From Planctomycetota bacterium (GTDB lineage Bacteria; Planctomycetota; Planctomycetia; Planctomycetales; Planctomycetaceae), in the NCBI GenBank assembly GCA_003388505.1, contig QQVO01000007.1, positions 1 to 64,000 on the forward strand: a stretch of 64,000 bases of DNA. Reading direction: 5' to 3'. This document shows, piece by piece, positions 1 through 8,633 of this stretch. The notes under the pieces were generated by a model. The model was not told the DNA's origin. It saw only the letters and a list, made by a program, of their open reading frames with translations, and made no database searches. The translations under genes were made by a program, and so were the position numbers. Numbering within the stretch: the first letter of the stretch is position 1; each line of letters opens with the position of its first letter.

Positions 1-1439
1 CTTACGATGAAACTCTCGCTGGTGAAGACGCCCGTGAACTCGACGACGTTGTCTACGATCAGATCGCGCAGCGGCCTGCGAACCGTCTGCTCGCTCGGCT
101 GGGTCAGCTCGAGAGTGACCACTGCGTCCGGATCAGCCTCGACGGCGCAAACGAGTGCCTTCGTCGGATCCTCGGCGTAACAGTTTACCCGCGACGTGTA
201 CGACCTGAGCCGCAGCTTTTGGGGCGATTCCATCTCCAACCGGTCCCGCAGGTCTTCCTCGAACGGGCCCGACTGGAAGCACGGTGTCACCGAAACGAAT
301 TGCCCCCCGTCGATGCGAACGGTTATGTCCCAGTGACAGGTCCGGCCGAGATCGAGCGCCGCCCACGGTCCCCAGCCGTAGTTGATGCGGAACTTGCACT
401 CGCCCGGGAACTCCGGCGGGCCGGTGACGTCGTCCTCGGGGAAGTGCCGCTCGATCACCCGGCCATTACGAATCAGTTCGATCATCTGGATCGAGTCGTC
501 GCCTTCCACGCGGACGTCGATCTGCCGGCCGGGCGAGAGATTCAGTTCCGAACCCATCGGCCATTCGTTGATTGCGAATTCCAGCGCAATCCGGTCGCCG
601 GTCGCCGCATATGTCCGGCGGGCCCGGACCGCTTCGAAGAGCGCCTCCCGCGAGTTATCACGTGCCCACACACCGAGCACCCCTTCACCCCAAGCACCCG
701 GATAACCCCGGTGGTTGTCGCTCGATGCGACAAAGCCGAACCGCATCCCCTTCTGCAGTTGCGGGACAACCGTGTTCGATGTCGAGCGGCCGCCGTTGCT
801 GTGGCGGATCATCGGGTAAGGAGCCCGATCGGTCTCGGTGCAGCCATGCTCGGAAAAAATCTCGACAACCGGGCTGGTCGCTGCCCGGAAGTGGTCGAAA
901 TTCGCCCCGCGCCAGCCCAGCTTGTAGCCCACATGATGCGGAATCGCCAGCGCTCCCTTCTCGTGTGCGAAGTCGAGCAGCGTCTCCACGTGATCAGGCA
1001 GAAACAACTCCGGCTGATCGTCCGGAAAGATCATGCAGTAATCGCCGAACGCGCTGGAATGCCACTCGTACCCGAGCAATGCGGTGAACTCGTCCGAGTT
1101 GGCTTCATCGATCAGCCGCCGCGTCTTCTCCCAGTGATCGGCGTGCACCTTGAATCCGTTGACCCACTTCATGTGCCGATCGCCCGGCATCTTCGGCATG
1201 TCGTGCCAGGAGGCGTGGCCGGTGAACGCGAAAAAATCGAGATGCTCGCGGGCATTGTCGATCGACCGCTCCAGCGAGCCTTTGGCGTACCCCACGGCGT
1301 TGTGGTTGTGCAGATCGCCCCAGTAGAGCTTGTACTGGTCTCCCTCGTCCGTCGTCGACAGCCGGGACTGCTGCCGGACTCCCGAAAGCAGCGCCGCCGC
1401 CAGGCCGCTGCCGAGAAAAGTGCGCCGCGAGATGGACAT
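1..1439 (-). CDS. Tat-exported PHP/DUF3604-like metallohydrolase (3' end beyond window)
   Basis: The frame is open from an ATG at 1439 to the left edge, so about 479 residues are visible and the C-terminus is missing. The N-terminus carries a twin-arginine signal (SRRTFLGSGLAAALL), predicting folded export. PHP-type metal ligands follow in order: DLHNH at about residues 41-45, then GYEWH, IPHHVG and SSDNH. This set is typical of PHP-superfamily phosphoesterases and of DUF3604 proteins, which begin with a similar YWGDLH motif. The region after about residue 300 looks like a beta-rich accessory domain. The substrate is unknown. The identification rests on motifs only. Confidence 0.8.
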   Translation of the reverse strand, partial: MSISRRTFLGSGLAAALLSGVRQQSRLSTTDEGDQYKLYWGDLHNHNAVGYAKGSLERSIDNAREHLDFFAFTGHASWHDMPKMPGDRHMKWVNGFKVHADHWEKTRRLIDEANSDEFTALLGYEWHSSAFGDYCMIFPDDQPELFLPDHVETLLDFAHEKGALAIPHHVGYKLGWRGANFDHFRAATSPVVEIFSEHGCTETDRAPYPMIRHSNGGRSTSNTVVPQLQKGMRFGFVASSDNHRGYPGAWGEGVLGVWARDNSREALFEAVRARRTYAATGDRIALEFAINEWPMGSELNLSPGRQIDVRVEGDDSIQMIELIRNGRVIERHFPEDDVTGPPEFPGECKFRINYGWGPWAALDLGRTCHWDITVRIDGGQFVSVTPCFQSGPFEEDLRDRLEMESPQKLRLRSYTSRVNCYAEDPTKALVCAVEADPDAVVTLELTQPSEQTVRRPLRDLIVDNVVEFTGVFTSESFIV

Positions 1440-1535
1440 GAAAGGCTCCTCCGAAAAACGAACGGGCGTCGACGAGCCTCCGGATCGTTATTGCACCGGC
1501 GAATTACCAGAAGACAGTTGCGCCGCGATTCGAGT

Positions 1536-2777
1536 TCACTCTGCCGCAACAGCGCCCGACTCTTCCTGCAGCAATGCAGCGGTGTATCCCACCAGGTCGT
1601 CCCGTTCGCGCATCACCCGCTGTAAGGCGTCAAGCCGGCCGGCTTCGCGGCACAGTTCGGCAAACGAAAATGAGACGTCTTCTCCGAGATTCGTCAGATA
1701 TTGAGCAGCCACGTCGACCGCTTCATCGAGCCGGTCGCTTCGCATCAGCAGGTCGACCAGCACATACGCCAGCAGAGGCTTGTCCTGCTCGTCCGGTTCG
1801 TTGTCGAGCTTGTCGCGAAAGTACTGCAGCGACGGGTCGACGTCTTTCCCCAGCAGCACCTTCAGGAACGCGATGTGTGCCGGGTAGAAGTCCTCGAACG
1901 GCGGCTCGGCCGCGTATTGCAACTGCGAATCGAGATGCGAACCGTACTCCGCCATCTGTAGCGCCAGTTCCAGCTCCTCCGCCGGCGCTTCGATCGACCG
2001 GGCGAAGCGCACCACCGCGCTCAGGTGCGAAACGTCGACGTGGTAATTGCCGCCCTCAAAGATCCAGTCCCGGCCCGCCAGCAGTTCCCGCAACGACGCA
2101 TTCGGAGGAACGGTCGGCATCCGCTGCTGCACATGCCGCAGCACCGACTCGCGCAGGTCGGAATACAGGCTGCGGACCATCAACCGGGCGCACTCCCGCC
2201 GCTGCCCCGGCGAGAGATTGTGCAGAACCTGATCGAGCGTCGTGATCGTGCTGCACGTCCCCTGCGAGGCGAGCATCATTTCGATCCCCTTCACCGGATG
2301 CACCCCTTCGTACAGCGCGATGTTGAGAATCTGTTCACTCCCTGGTTCGTATTCGCGGGGAACCGGCGTCTCTTCAATCTTGGCCGCCACCTTTTCCGGC
2401 TCCCGGATCACTTTCAGATACATCCAGGCTTCGGGAATGTTCCCCTCCTCCAGAAGCAATTCGCCCGCCTCCCGGGCCGCTTCGATGTACGTCTCTTCGA
2501 CGTCCTTGCGCAGGTCTTCCGGAACGTCGCTCAGCGTGGACGGCCGGGAGAGAGGCAACCCCAGTTCGAATTTGCGCTTGAGCATCCGCGCGTCGAACAG
2601 CTTGTGATATTTGCGCTCTTCGCGGAGTGTCTCAATCAGCCGGTCAATCGCCGCGACCGGTCCGTCTGAGGACTTCGTTTCCGCAATCTGGTCAAAAGTC
2701 GCGTCGGGCATTGTAATCGTCATTCTGCAGAAGTCGCGCACCCTCTCGGTGCATTGCTGAATCTGTCGATCGTTCAT
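1536..2777 (-). CDS. Hypothetical alpha-helical (TPR-like) protein
   Basis: A 413-residue soluble protein without signal peptide or membrane segment. It is rich in Leu, Glu and Ala in helical periodicity, and the last third (motifs such as LLAYVLVDLLMRSDRLDEAVDVA) resembles degenerate TPR helices. No catalytic motif is recognisable. The start is uncertain: ATG at 2777 was chosen, but a TTG at 2804 and internal ATGs at 2723 and 2711 are in frame. None has a strong Shine-Dalgarno. It ends about 100 bases from the start of the secreted PHP-like gene on the same strand. Function unknown. Confidence 0.7.
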   Translation of the reverse strand: MNDRQIQQCTERVRDFCRMTITMPDATFDQIAETKSSDGPVAAIDRLIETLREERKYHKLFDARMLKRKFELGLPLSRPSTLSDVPEDLRKDVEETYIEAAREAGELLLEEGNIPEAWMYLKVIREPEKVAAKIEETPVPREYEPGSEQILNIALYEGVHPVKGIEMMLASQGTCSTITTLDQVLHNLSPGQRRECARLMVRSLYSDLRESVLRHVQQRMPTVPPNASLRELLAGRDWIFEGGNYHVDVSHLSAVVRFARSIEAPAEELELALQMAEYGSHLDSQLQYAAEPPFEDFYPAHIAFLKVLLGKDVDPSLQYFRDKLDNEPDEQDKPLLAYVLVDLLMRSDRLDEAVDVAAQYLTNLGEDVSFSFAELCREAGRLDALQRVMRERDDLVGYTAALLQEESGAVAAE

Positions 2778-2833
2778 CGTAACAGTCGGCTCTGACCCAA
2801 CCAACCGTCGTCATCGTGCTGTGTGGAGTGCTT

Positions 2834-2905
2834 GGTTTCACCCAGAGAAAGCAAAGAAATGCGTCGCATTGCACCCCTTGGCGTCTTTGCGCCTTGGCGT
2901 GAGCC
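2834..2905. repeat. CCAGAGAAAG / TTGGCGTCTTTGCG intergenic repeat
   Basis: The gap between the unknown protein and the NHL gene carries the imperfect inverted text CCCAGAGAAAGCAAAG ... CTTTGCGCCTTGGCG. It belongs to the loose ACCACAGAGACACAGAG-like repeat family also seen near 33.3, 42.4-42.7, 55.5 and 62.1 kb. No protein is supported here. Confidence 0.45.
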
Positions 2906-2911
2906 CCCCCA

Positions 2912-3967
2912 TCAATCCCGCCGCACGAACTTCCGCAACGTCGGACAGCCCTCAGCACTGTCGGCTGCGCGTCCCGACGCCGATGCAACCACTTCGGCCG
3001 TGTAAATCGTGCCCTCTCGATCAACGCTGACGTCGTGCAGCGCATAAAAATCGTCGGCAGCCGTCGGATTCAGACCGCCGCCCCAGCGCAACAAGAGTTC
3101 GCCCCCGCGGGAGAAAATGCTCATCCGGCTGCCAACGGCGGTCGGGTCAACGTCCATCCAGGGAAACATCCCGGAGCGACCGCCCAGTTCCGCGACGTAC
3201 ACCAGGTCATCCTGCCCCACGAACACCTCGCACGGCCGGATCACGTCGGTCCACACCGCCAGCAGTTCGCCGGCGGTCGAGAAAATCTGAATCCGGCTGT
3301 TCTCCCGGTCCGCCACGTACAGCCGATCGTCGCGGTCGATGCCGATCCCGTGCGGCACCTTGAATTCCGAGTCGCCGGTCCCCGGCTCACCCCACGAATG
3401 TTGCAGTTCGCCGGCCGCACTGAAGGCGTGCACTCGCGCATTGCCGTAGCCGTCCGTGATGTAGATGTCTCCGTTCGACGCCGTCACCAGATTCGTCGGC
3501 AGATTGAACGGCCCGGCCGCGTGCAGACTGCGATGATCGAAACCCTCGACCCCGGTATCCGATGGCTGCCCGCTGGGACCGATCGTCCGCAGCAGTTCCC
3601 CCTCCTGCGTGTACTGTCGCACGCTATGCCCGATATCGTCGACGAGGTACAGCGTGTCATCCTCCGCGATCCAGATGCCGTGCGGCCGTTCAAACGACCC
3701 GCCCCCCCACGCATTCACGAAATTCCCGTCCGGAGCGAAGACCAGGATTGACTGATCGCCACGACAACTGGCAATCACCCGGCCGCGAGAGTCCACCACC
3801 ACGCCGACCGCCTCCTGCACCGTCAATCCGTCCGGCCACTGCGGCCAGTCCGAAACGGCTTCAAATTGCAATTCCCCGTCGCCAATCGTGGTCATCTCTT
3901 CAAGCGCCTCAAAGAATTCTGTAGCCGGCCTCACGGAGCCAGGTCGCATTTGATTCGGACGGATCAC
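2912..3967 (-). CDS. NHL-repeat (six-bladed beta-propeller) protein
   Basis: A 351-residue protein made of NHL repeats. Recurrent units such as GVVVDSRGRVIASCRGDQ, GIWIAEDDTLYLVDD, LVTASNGDIYITDGYGNARV and GIGIDRDDRLYVADRENSRI each read D-G-x-[IV]-Y-V-[AT]-D. They predict a beta-propeller, as in peptidyl-glycine lyase-like and SMP-30-like proteins. There is no signal peptide, so a cytoplasmic location is likely. A GTG start at 3967 is supported by GAGG seven bases upstream; an ATG at 3895 is the alternative. The gap to the upstream dehydrogenase gene is 22 bases, so the two are probably one operon. Substrate unknown. Confidence 0.85.
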   Translation of the reverse strand: MIRPNQMRPGSVRPATEFFEALEEMTTIGDGELQFEAVSDWPQWPDGLTVQEAVGVVVDSRGRVIASCRGDQSILVFAPDGNFVNAWGGGSFERPHGIWIAEDDTLYLVDDIGHSVRQYTQEGELLRTIGPSGQPSDTGVEGFDHRSLHAAGPFNLPTNLVTASNGDIYITDGYGNARVHAFSAAGELQHSWGEPGTGDSEFKVPHGIGIDRDDRLYVADRENSRIQIFSTAGELLAVWTDVIRPCEVFVGQDDLVYVAELGGRSGMFPWMDVDPTAVGSRMSIFSRGGELLLRWGGGLNPTAADDFYALHDVSVDREGTIYTAEVVASASGRAADSAEGCPTLRKFVRRD

Positions 3968-3989
3968 TTCATCGCCTCAATCAGGCCTC

Positions 3990-5048
3990 TCACGAGGTCT
4001 TCACAACCGCCTCGACCACCTCCTCCGCCACTTCGCACGTCCGGGCCGCTTCGACAAGCTGCCCCCACGTCGCCTCGTCCAGTTCTAGACCGGTCCCCCG
4101 CGCCGCGCGGGCCCGATCCTCAACCTCGCCCGGCACGAGCACTTCTCCCCCTGGAACGAGAGGACGCGACGATTTCACAAAGTCGACGTACCTCCGCACC
4201 TCACCGAAAAACGCATCGGCCGACTGCAGCCGCAACGGATCGACATACACCGAGAACATCGACTGCTCTAGGCGGTCCTTGCCTTCATCGCTGCACCCGC
4301 CGCCCGACAAAGCGCCCGCCAGCAGATCGGCCACCAGTCCCAACCCATAACCCTTGTGCCCGCCCAGCGGGAGAATCGCGCCCTGCGGCGGACCATAGAA
4401 AACATTGGGATCGTTCGTCGGGTTCCCGTCCACGTCGACAATCCAGCCGTCAGGCACAGGGATTCCCTGATTCCGCGCAACCTTCAGCTTCCCCTCGGCC
4501 GTCGCCGCGGCGGCAATATCGAGAATCACCGGGCGTGCCCCCTCGATCGGGACGCCCGCAGTCACCGGATTGACCGAAAGCCTGCGGTCCTTGCCGCCCG
4601 CCGGAACCACATGCATCCCGAGCCCGCTGGTGTTCACGAAGTGCAGCGAAACCAGCCCGGCCTCGGCCGCCATCTCGGCCCAGTGACCGATCCGCCCGAG
4701 ATGCCCGCTGTTGCGGAGGGCGAAGATCGCACACCCTTGTGTGCGGCACTTACTGATGCCGATGTCGACCGCCTGCTTGCCGATCCACTGGCCGAACCCG
4801 AGCCCCCCGTCGGCGACCGTCAGCGTGTCAGTCTCGCAGACGACCTCAAGCGTGCGGCCGGCAAACACCTTCTTGGCCCGGAACCACTCCAGGTACGGGG
4901 TCACCCGGATCACCCCGTGAGAATCGTGCCCGGCCAGATTCGCTTCCACCAGGTGATCGGCGATGCACCGCGCCTCGGCGTCGGCGCAGCCGATTGCCGA
5001 GAAAATCCGGCCGGTCATTGCCTTGAGTGCATTGGGATCAGCCAGCAT
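3990..5048 (-). CDS. Ldh-family (malate/L-lactate-type) NAD(P)-dependent oxidoreductase
   Basis: A 352-residue member of the Ldh2/malate-L-lactate dehydrogenase family, which oxidises 2-hydroxy acids with NAD(P). Family hallmarks are visible: the N-terminal helix with HLVEANLAGHDSHGVIR, the segment FALRNSGHLGRIGHWAEMAAEAGL, and LPLGGHKGYGLGLVADLLAGALSGGG in the cofactor/substrate cleft. The ATG at 5048 was chosen because family similarity begins just after it, although the frame stays open upstream. It is divergent from a secreted lactonase and followed by an NHL protein, suggesting a sugar-acid or hydroxy-acid catabolic module. The exact substrate cannot be read from sequence. Confidence 0.9.
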   Translation of the reverse strand: MLADPNALKAMTGRIFSAIGCADAEARCIADHLVEANLAGHDSHGVIRVTPYLEWFRAKKVFAGRTLEVVCETDTLTVADGGLGFGQWIGKQAVDIGISKCRTQGCAIFALRNSGHLGRIGHWAEMAAEAGLVSLHFVNTSGLGMHVVPAGGKDRRLSVNPVTAGVPIEGARPVILDIAAAATAEGKLKVARNQGIPVPDGWIVDVDGNPTNDPNVFYGPPQGAILPLGGHKGYGLGLVADLLAGALSGGGCSDEGKDRLEQSMFSVYVDPLRLQSADAFFGEVRRYVDFVKSSRPLVPGGEVLVPGEVEDRARAARGTGLELDEATWGQLVEAARTCEVAEEVVEAVVKTS

Positions 5049-5190
5049 GCAGGACTGCCTTCGTTTCAGATTCACTGTGCCCGTCGACGAAACGCCCCAT
5101 CGCTTGACGGCTTCGCATCCGTCCGGCATTCTCGCAGCGAGTCGTTGCCGCAATCTCACACTCAGAATCTGCCACATACTGAGGACCATC

Positions 5191-6231
5191 ATGCCGGGAA
5201 TCAAGAACGCGCTCACAGTTCTCGTTGCTCTCACTCTACTTTCCTCCGCGGCTGCGGCAGATCTCCCGCCCACGCAGGACGATTACGTCGATCCCGATGC
5301 CGAACTCGAACTGCTCTTCGATGGCGCGTGCATCCTGACCGAAGGCGTGGCCGCCGGGCATGACGGCAGGGTGTACTTCAGCGACATCACCTTCTCGCAC
5401 GCCTGCCGGGGCGACGACGGCAGCATTGAGGCCGGCCACATCTGGGCGTTCGACCCGGAAACCGGAGAGTCGACCGTCTTCCGCTCTCCCAGCGGAATGT
5501 CGAACGGCCTGAAGTTCGACGCGGCCGGCAACCTGATCGCAGCGGAAGGCGCCGACTACGGCGGCCGACGGGTCACCCGGACCGACATGAAAACCGGCAA
5601 GACGTCGATCATCGCCGGCTTGTACGAAGGTCGACCTTTCAATTCGCCCAATGACATCACGATCGATGAGCAGGGACGCATTTACTTCAGCGACCCCCGC
5701 TACCTCGGCCACGAGCCGATCGACCAGCCGGTCATGGCGGTCTACCGCATCGACACCGACGGGTCGATCGAGCGGATCATCACCGACGCCGGCAAACCGA
5801 ACGGCGTCTGCATTTCGCCCGACCAGAAGTCGCTCTACGTCGTCAGCAACGACAACGGATCAACCGGCATCGGCGTGATCCCGGACGACGCCCCGCTGCA
5901 CAAGGGCCGGATGGCGCTCCTCGCCTACGACCTCTCCGCCGACGGCACCGCCGAGTTCCGTGAAACCCTCGTCGACTACGCCCCCCAGGACGGTCCCGAC
6001 GGCCTGGTCGTCGATGAGAAAGGCAACCTCTACGTCGCCGTCCGCGACCTCACCCGCCCCGGCATCTGCATCTACGCCCCCGACGGCACCGAACTCGCCT
6101 ACATCGAGACCGAACTCCCCACCAACGTCGGCTTCGGCCGCGGCAAGGAGTCCCGCATGCTCTACATCACCGCCGGCAAGAGCCTGTACCGGATCCCGGT
6201 GAAGAACAAGGGGTATCACCTGCCGGAGTAG
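5191..6231 (+). CDS. Secreted SMP-30/gluconolactonase-family lactonase
   Basis: A 346-residue protein with a Sec signal peptide (residues 1-23, ending LLSSAAAA). The mature part is an SMP-30/gluconolaconase/LRE-like beta-propeller: LTEGVAAGHDGRVYFSDI, SNGLKFDAAGNLIAAEGADYGGRRV, NSPNDITIDEQGRIYFSDPRY and DGLVVDEKGNLYVAV. The E, N and D positions that bind the divalent metal in gluconolactonases (E of LTEGVA, N of SPND, D of GPDG) are present. It likely hydrolyses a sugar lactone in the periplasm. The start is at ATG 5191 because the signal peptide begins there. It shares a 142-base divergent promoter region with the Ldh-family gene. Confidence 0.88.
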   Translation: MPGIKNALTVLVALTLLSSAAAADLPPTQDDYVDPDAELELLFDGACILTEGVAAGHDGRVYFSDITFSHACRGDDGSIEAGHIWAFDPETGESTVFRSPSGMSNGLKFDAAGNLIAAEGADYGGRRVTRTDMKTGKTSIIAGLYEGRPFNSPNDITIDEQGRIYFSDPRYLGHEPIDQPVMAVYRIDTDGSIERIITDAGKPNGVCISPDQKSLYVVSNDNGSTGIGVIPDDAPLHKGRMALLAYDLSADGTAEFRETLVDYAPQDGPDGLVVDEKGNLYVAVRDLTRPGICIYAPDGTELAYIETELPTNVGFGRGKESRMLYITAGKSLYRIPVKNKGYHLPE

Positions 6232-6237
6232 CCGTAG

Positions 6238-6254
6238 GGCCGGCTGTGCCGGCC
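6238..6254 (+). terminator. Hairpin after lactonase gene
   Basis: GGCCGGC, loop TGT, GCCGGCC: a perfect 7-bp GC stem seven bases after the lactonase stop codon. There is no clear U-tract, so termination is inferred from position only. Confidence 0.4.
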
Positions 6255-6298
6255 GATGGTTGCCAGCGACTCACCCGTAACCTTTTGCCTGAGATGAC

Positions 6299-6733
6299 GT
6301 GAACCGACAACAACTGCAGGCGAAGCTCGGGAAGGTGATATCCGAACTCTTTCGAGAGAAAGGGTACGTCGCTTTCGTCGACGTGTTCATGAAGCTCGGC
6401 TATCTCGCCCCGAAGGATTACGAGAGTTGGCGGATGAAACGCGTTCCCGATCTGGAAAGCGTTGTGGGTGTCAACCTGGGCAAGATCAACTTCATCATGA
6501 AGACCGTCCGCAAGAACTGCCGTGACGGCGGCTGTCGCGAGAGCCGGACCGGATACAAATCGTGGGGCAAGGGACGCAAGTTGTGGCTGCGTTTCTCGAA
6601 GTCCGGAGAGGAATCGATCGAGCGCGCCTACGCGACCCACTTCCTGGAGCCGAACACGAAAAACCAAGACAAACCGCAAAACGATGCACCGGATCCTCCC
6701 CGCCCGGTCACCTTCAGAGCTAGAGCCCAGTGA
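6299..6733 (+). CDS. Hypothetical conserved small basic protein
   Basis: A 144-residue Lys/Arg-rich protein with a GTG start at 6299. The first 115 residues look structured (helix KVISELFREKGYVAFVDVFMKLG, then YESWRMKRVPDLESVVG) and the tail is a Pro/Asn/Lys-rich linker. The pattern suggests a small nucleic-acid-associated protein, but I cannot assign a family. It stands alone between the lactonase and the ABC exporter genes. Confidence 0.65.
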   Translation: MNRQQLQAKLGKVISELFREKGYVAFVDVFMKLGYLAPKDYESWRMKRVPDLESVVGVNLGKINFIMKTVRKNCRDGGCRESRTGYKSWGKGRKLWLRFSKSGEESIERAYATHFLEPNTKNQDKPQNDAPDPPRPVTFRARAQ

Positions 6734-6785
6734 GGGCACGATGGCCGAACTCGATGAAACAGAAACGACGGATGTGGCAAGCCGC

Positions 6786-6808
6786 GCACGCTGCCAACGT
6801 GCGCTACG
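6786..6808. repeat. GCACGCTGCC palindrome, copy 1
   Basis: GCACGCTGCCAACGTGCGCT is a near-palindrome that overlaps the last bases of the ABC exporter gene. A near-identical copy lies at 36838-36860 beside the REP transposase, both followed by ACG. It is a dispersed palindromic element and may act as a 3'-end structure. Confidence 0.55.
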
Positions 6809-8633
6809 TTTCACCGAACGAACTATCGATCTTCACAATGTCCCGCATCGATTGTTCCGTGTAGAGCTGATAGTAGTGCCCCCGTTCGCGGAGCAGGTCG
6901 GTGTGCGTGCCTTGTTCGGCGATGCGGCCTTTCTCGATGACGACGATCTGGTCGGCGGCGCGGATTGTTGACAGGCGGTGGGCGATGACGAAGCTGGTGC
7001 GGCCGCCCAGGACGCGTGTCAGGCCTTGCTGAATGCGGCGTTCGGTTTCGGTGTCGATCGATGAGGTGGCTTCGTCCATCACGAGCAGCCGGGGCTGCTT
7101 GAGGACGGCGCGGGCGAAGGAGACGAGTTGCCGTTCGCCCAGGCTGAGTTGGCTGCCGCCCTCGCCGACCTGCGTGTCGTAAGCGTCTTCGAGTTCCATG
7201 ATGAAACCGTGGGCGCCGGCCAGTTCGGCGGCCGCGACGATCTCCTCCTGCGTCGCGTCGAGGCGTCCGTAGCGGATGTTGTCGCCGATCGTGCCGCTGA
7301 AGAGGTGCGGTTGCTGCAGGACGATGCCCAGGTTGGACTGCAGCCAGGCCAGGCTGCGGTCGGTGTAGTCGATGCCGTCGATCAGAATCCGGCCGTCGGT
7401 CGGTTCGTAGAACCGGCACAGGAGGTTGACCAGCGTCGACTTCCCGCCGCCCGTCGCACCGACCAGGGCCACCGTCTGCCCCGGTTCGACGCTCAACTGG
7501 AAGTCGTTGATGATCTGCGGACCGGTTCCGTAGCGGAATCCGACGCTGTCGAACTCGATGCGGCCGATCTGGTCGGGATGGCCGTCGCTGCCGGTCTCTT
7601 CCAGCCGGCGGACCACGGCGTCGGTGTCGCGGACTTCAGGCACGGCTTCCACCAGACTCAGCACCCGCTCCGCCGAGGCCTGGGCCATCTGCAGTTCGGC
7701 GAACCAGGCGGAAATCTCCTGCACCGGGTGGAAGAAGAGTTCCGCGTAGTACATGAACATGATTACTTCGCCGGCCGTCAGCGCCCCGGCCAGCACCTGA
7801 TGCCCGCCGACGACGAGCGCGGTCGCGATCGCGATGCTGGCGACCGTCAGCACGAGCGGCAGATAGATCGCCGAGAGCACGGCGTTGTGCACCGAGTGGT
7901 GATACATCTCATCGGCCAGCTTGTCGAATTCGGCAAGGTTTTGCCGTTGGCGGACAAACACCTTGGTCGTCCGCACGCCGACGATCCCTTCGTTGTAGGT
8001 TCCGGTGATTCTGGAGTTGAGCTTGCGCACCAGGCGTGACGCCCGCAGAATCCGCTTGCGGAAGAAGACGCTGATCACGAACAGCACCGGCACGACCGCC
8101 AGCACGGCGAAAGCCAGTTTCCAGTCGTAGATCACCATCACCAGCGCGACGCCCGTCATCAGCGTCGAGCCCCAGATCATGTCCATCACGCCCCAGGCCA
8201 GGATGTTCGAGAGGCGGTTGCAGTCGGACGTCAACCGGGCCATCAGCCAGCCGACCGGCTTTTTGTCATAGAAGCTGAACGAAAGCGCCTGCAGGTTCTC
8301 GAAGGCGTCCCGGCGAATATCGTGGCTCACATGCGTGCGGATCTTTCCCGCGCAATTGATGAAGCCCCAGATGCAACAACAGAGCGAAAGCGTGAGACCG
8401 GCATAACACCAGGCGTACCACCACAGATCGACGCCGCCGGGATCGCGTTCGATGTCGGAGATCAGCCGGCCGGTCAACAGCGGGAAACTGAGATCGCTGC
8501 AGGCGAGCCCGAGTGCGACGAAGCAAAACAAGATCGCCGTCTTGCGATAATGCAGCGTGTACCGCAGCAGCTTTTTCCAGAGCTGCAGATCGACCGCCTG
8601 CTCCTGATCGTCGTCAAACCAGTCGGTGCTCAT
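6804..8633 (-). CDS. ABC exporter half-transporter, consensus-Walker-B subunit
   Basis: A 609-residue type IV ABC exporter: six membrane helices in residues about 30-330 followed by an ATPase domain. Walker A is GATGGGKST, the Q-loop reads VLQQPHLFSG, the signature is degenerate (LSLGERQ instead of LSGGQ), and Walker B with catalytic Glu is LLVMDEATSSID; the switch His is in IAHRLST. A degenerate signature with an intact Glu is the expected partner of the upstream subunit, which lacks the Glu. The ATG at 8633 overlaps the upstream stop (ATGA), so the two are translationally coupled. Likely a heterodimeric drug/lipid-type exporter of the BmrCD/LmrCD/TM287-288 class. Confidence 0.92.
   Translation of the reverse strand: MSTDWFDDDQEQAVDLQLWKKLLRYTLHYRKTAILFCFVALGLACSDLSFPLLTGRLISDIERDPGGVDLWWYAWCYAGLTLSLCCCIWGFINCAGKIRTHVSHDIRRDAFENLQALSFSFYDKKPVGWLMARLTSDCNRLSNILAWGVMDMIWGSTLMTGVALVMVIYDWKLAFAVLAVVPVLFVISVFFRKRILRASRLVRKLNSRITGTYNEGIVGVRTTKVFVRQRQNLAEFDKLADEMYHHSVHNAVLSAIYLPLVLTVASIAIATALVVGGHQVLAGALTAGEVIMFMYYAELFFHPVQEISAWFAELQMAQASAERVLSLVEAVPEVRDTDAVVRRLEETGSDGHPDQIGRIEFDSVGFRYGTGPQIINDFQLSVEPGQTVALVGATGGGKSTLVNLLCRFYEPTDGRILIDGIDYTDRSLAWLQSNLGIVLQQPHLFSGTIGDNIRYGRLDATQEEIVAAAELAGAHGFIMELEDAYDTQVGEGGSQLSLGERQLVSFARAVLKQPRLLVMDEATSSIDTETERRIQQGLTRVLGGRTSFVIAHRLSTIRAADQIVVIEKGRIAEQGTHTDLLRERGHYYQLYTEQSMRDIVKIDSSFGET

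Noticed and set aside
219-1625. A 468-residue open frame on the + strand
   Set aside because: It is antisense to the PHP-like gene, whose protein has clear motifs. Its own protein is Arg/Pro/His-rich with no family look, as usual for antisense frames in GC-rich DNA.
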